Positions 61,466 through 64,000 of a stretch of DNA of 64,000 nt are shown piece after piece. This stretch comes from Flavobacterium sp. 270 (GTDB lineage Bacteria; Bacteroidota; Bacteroidia; Flavobacteriales; Flavobacteriaceae). Each line of letters begins with the position of its first letter. Position 1 is the first letter of the stretch. The notes under the pieces are model-generated. The model was not told the origin of the DNA. It saw only the letters and a program-made list of their open reading frames with translations, and made no database searches. Location: positions 360,521 to 424,520 of the forward strand of contig NZ_SODM01000004.1 in the NCBI RefSeq assembly GCF_004368785.1, given 5' to 3'. Both the position numbers and the translations under genes were made by a program.

Positions 61466-62002
61466 TTAAACTTTTACAACATGGGTTACATTTTTTTCTA
61501 TAAAAGCTATTAATTCATCTATATTTCTTTTGTTTCCTTTATTAGAAATTGTAATGATATAGCCATTCCTTTTTTTAACATACAGAAAGAAAAAATCTTT
61601 AGTTAATATGGCTTTTTCAATTTCATTCCATTTATGAGTAAATTCTCCAAGAGGCGAATGGAGATAAATTAATGAATTGGTAAAATTGAATTTGTATTTA
61701 CTGATAAATGAATTGAATCGCAATAACTTTTTTGCGAGACCAAAAATTAATTTGCAGACTGCATTTATCAAGGAATATTGAATCAGCAAGAAAAATACAA
61801 TAAGCATTAAGCTTCTTATAATCCATTGTGTTGTATCATTATCACTTGTTCTAAAAAAATCAAACAGAATTAAAGAAAGTACAATCAAAGAAGATACAAT
61901 CAGGACTCTTTCTTTATATAAATGTTTAAAATACATCTTATTGAGTTTTTGTATTTCAGAAACATTTAATTCAAATTCCAGCGAAAAATTAGATGTGTTC
62001 AT
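61466..62002 (-). CDS. YcxB-like membrane protein
   Basis: The 178-residue protein has two hydrophobic spans (about 33-50 and 62-85) followed by a soluble domain with F-T-N-S-L-I-Y-L-H-S-P-L-G-E-F-T-H-K-W-N-E-I, the pattern of the YcxB-like family. These proteins are small, of unknown role, and often sit in operons with regulators. The layout resembles the protein at 4855-5274. Confidence 0.6.
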   Translation of the reverse strand: MNTSNFSLEFELNVSEIQKLNKMYFKHLYKERVLIVSSLIVLSLILFDFFRTSDNDTTQWIIRSLMLIVFFLLIQYSLINAVCKLIFGLAKKLLRFNSFISKYKFNFTNSLIYLHSPLGEFTHKWNEIEKAILTKDFFFLYVKKRNGYIITISNKGNKRNIDELIAFIEKNVTHVVKV

Positions 62003-62348
62003 AACTTATAGCTTGCTATTATCTCTTTCAATTTTTTGATCAACTTGTTTTTATTGTTTTTAAAGCAGAAATCGAATTCTGCTAATAAAAAAACAACATG
62101 CAAAATTACCTTAACAGCAAATCGCGAACTATCCAGGTAAAGACAAATAAATAATACAATAAGACATTTTGAAATCAAATCTGTTTTTTCTCAAAATCAC
62201 GGGTTTTCTATAAAAAAATTAAAAACATACACGCCCTTAAAAAGACAAAAGAATATCACATTAAGGTATAAAAAATAGATCTTATTTATCTTTAAATCAA
62301 TTAGTTAGATTATAACATTATTTTAGCAACTAAGCTGAAATATTTATT
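62003..62348. other. Intergenic region between divergent genes
   Basis: A region of about 346 nt between the YcxB-like gene and the kinase gene. An exact -7 match on the minus strand (TAATTTTG, 62101-62108) lacks a partner -33 element. No ORF or hairpin of note was seen. Confidence 0.45.
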
Positions 62349-62356
62349 TACTTTTG
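62349..62356 (+). promoter_or_regulatory. Candidate -7 element of the kinase-regulator operon
   Basis: TACTTTTG matches TAnnTTTG exactly, 38 nt before the ATG at 62394. No TTG was found at the -33 position. Confidence 0.45.
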
Positions 62357-62393
62357 GCCTCAATTTTAAAATATCACAATAATTTCTTACATT

Positions 62394-63488
62394 ATGAAAT
62401 TTACTTCTACCGAAGAAAAGCTTAAAGAAAGAATTAAAGAATTGACTTGTCTTTACGAAATTTCTAAAATAATATCTCAGTCAGATTCTGTCAATAAAGG
62501 AGTTTTAGAAGAAATAATTTTAAGTATAAAAAGGGCTTGGCGTTATAATGATGATACAATTGTAGAAATTCAAATTTTAGAACATACTTTATCAACTTCA
62601 AAAATAAAAGAACAAACAGTTTTTCAGACTTGCAGCATACAAATTACAAATAAATATGCCGGCTTTATTAAGATACATTACCCGCAGGCTAAATATGCTG
62701 AGAATGATTTTCTGGAAGACGAACAAAAGCTGCTTACGACTATTGCTTTTGAGATCGGTAATTTTATTGAAAAACATCAAATATTAAATGAGACTGCTTT
62801 ATTGAATCGAACTATCGAACGACTGGATCGACTAAATCTTCTTGGCGAAATGACAGCCGGAATAGCACATGAACTTAACAGCCCGCTGGGAAATATATTA
62901 GGATTTGCAGAACTTATTAAAAGTAACGCTACTGATCCTAAAATTATTTCTGATGTCTCGATAATCATAAATGCAGCTATATTTTCACGAGAAATTGTAA
63001 AAAAACTGTTGTTCTTTTCCTGCGAGATTCCGCAACAATTAAAACTACAAGAATTACAGCCGATAATAAATTTTGTACTGGCTTTTTTAAAACCAAATTT
63101 TCAAAAAAAAGATATTAAAAGTGAAGTCTTAATCAGTGATAATGCTATTATGGCAAACGTTGATTCTGTACAAATTACGCAGGTATTGTTTAATCTGTTT
63201 TTAAATGCTTTATATGCTTCTCCTAAAAAAAGCACTATAAAAATTGAAGTACAAAGTACATCTGAAAACATTTTAATTACCATAGCAGATCAAGGTTCAG
63301 GAATTCATGATGATATTAAACAAAAAATATTTGATCCTTTTTTTACCACTAAACCTATAAATGAAGGATGCGGACTTGGTCTGAGCATTGTTCTTGAAAT
63401 TATTAAAAAACATAACGGAGAAATAGTCCTTAAAAATAATTTTCCTGCAGGAACTATTTTTATAATTAAACTACCTGCAAATCAATAA
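62394..63488 (+). CDS. Sensor histidine kinase, NtrB type
   Basis: The 364-residue cytoplasmic kinase has an N-terminal GAF-like domain (about 10-130) with no membrane segment. H159 lies in the H-box (G-E-M-T-A-G-I-A-H-E-L-N-S-P-L-G). Residues about 240-364 form the ATPase, with D-Q-G-S-G-I, F-D-P-F-F-T-T-K and G-C-G-L-G-L-S. The H-box matches NtrB-type kinases. The response-regulator gene starts 3 nt after its stop codon. Confidence 0.9.
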   Translation: MKFTSTEEKLKERIKELTCLYEISKIISQSDSVNKGVLEEIILSIKRAWRYNDDTIVEIQILEHTLSTSKIKEQTVFQTCSIQITNKYAGFIKIHYPQAKYAENDFLEDEQKLLTTIAFEIGNFIEKHQILNETALLNRTIERLDRLNLLGEMTAGIAHELNSPLGNILGFAELIKSNATDPKIISDVSIIINAAIFSREIVKKLLFFSCEIPQQLKLQELQPIINFVLAFLKPNFQKKDIKSEVLISDNAIMANVDSVQITQVLFNLFLNALYASPKKSTIKIEVQSTSENILITIADQGSGIHDDIKQKIFDPFFTTKPINEGCGLGLSIVLEIIKKHNGEIVLKNNFPAGTIFIIKLPANQ

Positions 63489-63491
63489 GAA

Positions 63492-64000
63492 ATGAGCCTT
63501 AAAAAAAAGAATATACTTGTTGTTGACGATGACTATAATACGCTTGATCTGATACAACGTCATTTAAAACCTTTTAGTTATCACATTTATAAAGCGTCTT
63601 CTGTAAACGAAGCTGTAGAAGTATTAGAATATACCTCAATTGATTTATTAATTACAGATCTTAATATGCCGGAAATTAACGGTCTTGAGTTAATTAAATA
63701 TTCTAAAGAACATTATCCTCTTCTGCCTAAATTGGTTATTACCGGTATGCCTACCATTAATAATGCAGTCGAGGCAGTAAGATCTGGCGCACTGGATTAT
63801 TTGACAAAACCTTTTACAGGCAATGAGCTTTTTCAGGCTATAGAAACTTCATTTTTAAAAGGAGAAAAAAATCCAGCAGCTTCAAAAACCACCGAAGAAA
63901 TGCATTATGCCGGTATGATTGGGAGTTCAGATCATTTCAAAAATTTAATTGAAGTTATCAATCGGGTAAAAAACAACAAAGTAAATGTGCTGATAGAAGG
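63492..64000 (+). CDS. NtrC-family sigma-54 response regulator, partial
   Basis: The N-terminal part of the regulator is cut by the window end. The receiver (5-120) has D12-D13 and phosphoacceptor D56 in I-T-D-L-N-M-P, with K-P near residue 106. After a linker, the AAA+ domain begins with M-I-G-S-S-D-H-F and V-L-I-E-G, the lead-in to Walker A of sigma-54 activators. It forms a pair with the kinase 3 nt upstream. The target genes are not identifiable in the window. Confidence 0.9.
   Translation, partial: MSLKKKNILVVDDDYNTLDLIQRHLKPFSYHIYKASSVNEAVEVLEYTSIDLLITDLNMPEINGLELIKYSKEHYPLLPKLVITGMPTINNAVEAVRSGALDYLTKPFTGNELFQAIETSFLKGEKNPAASKTTEEMHYAGMIGSSDHFKNLIEVINRVKNNKVNVLIE

Overview
The window looks like a chromosome segment of a Flavobacterium-type member of the Bacteroidota. 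The evidence is low G+C, AT-rich intergenic DNA, promoters of the TTG-N17-23-TAnnTTTG type, SusC/SusD proteins, a hybrid two-component regulator, and several secreted enzymes ending in type IX secretion (T9SS) sorting domains. No rRNA, tRNA, CRISPR array, transposase or phage gene was recognised. All functions come from reading the sequence; no database search was possible.

Region 1 (1-5.3 kb) starts with a truncated Tat-exported [2Fe-2S] subunit of a molybdenum hydroxylase. Next to it are three genes that fit maturation of its cofactor: a cysteine desulfurase, a MocA-like nucleotidyltransferase and XdhC. A YegP-like protein, an Xre regulator and small membrane proteins follow.

Region 2 (5.6-20.5 kb) holds four large secreted proteins on the minus strand behind a membrane-spanning beta-propeller/Y_Y_Y/LuxR-type regulator: GH16, GH64, a GH18 chitinase and a metzincin-like peptidase. 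All four end in T9SS domains. Three share CBM6 modules, and two share a nearly identical beta/gamma-crystallin + ricin-type lectin + CBM6 block. Together they would attack beta-1,3-glucan, chitin and protein, which suggests fungal cell-wall degradation.

Region 3 (20.8-46.6 kb) has a serine hydrolase, an orphan membrane protein and a complete polysaccharide utilization locus (PUL). Its transcription order is SusE/F-like, SusC, SusD, GH30 lipoprotein, GH30, GH2, GH27, GH51 and tandem GH43. The hybrid two-component regulator gene lies just upstream. A direct repeat abutting a promoter 390 nt upstream of the first PUL gene is a strong candidate for its operator. The enzyme set suggests an arabinogalactan-like substrate.

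Region 4 (46.8-58 kb) is an L-rhamnose catabolic cluster: RhaT permease, fused RhaEW aldolase/lactaldehyde dehydrogenase, RhaI isomerase and RhaB kinase. LutABC would oxidise the resulting lactate to pyruvate, and a divergent GntR regulator is the likely controller. With region 3 this would form one route from a rhamnose-capped plant polysaccharide to central metabolism.

Region 5 (58-64 kb) holds a tiny histone H1-like protein, a DUF4861 protein, three small poorly known proteins (degenerate receiver-like, scramblase-like, YcxB-like) and an NtrB/NtrC-type pair cut by the window end. Many gene boundaries carry long inverted repeats from several unrelated families, some present twice in the window.
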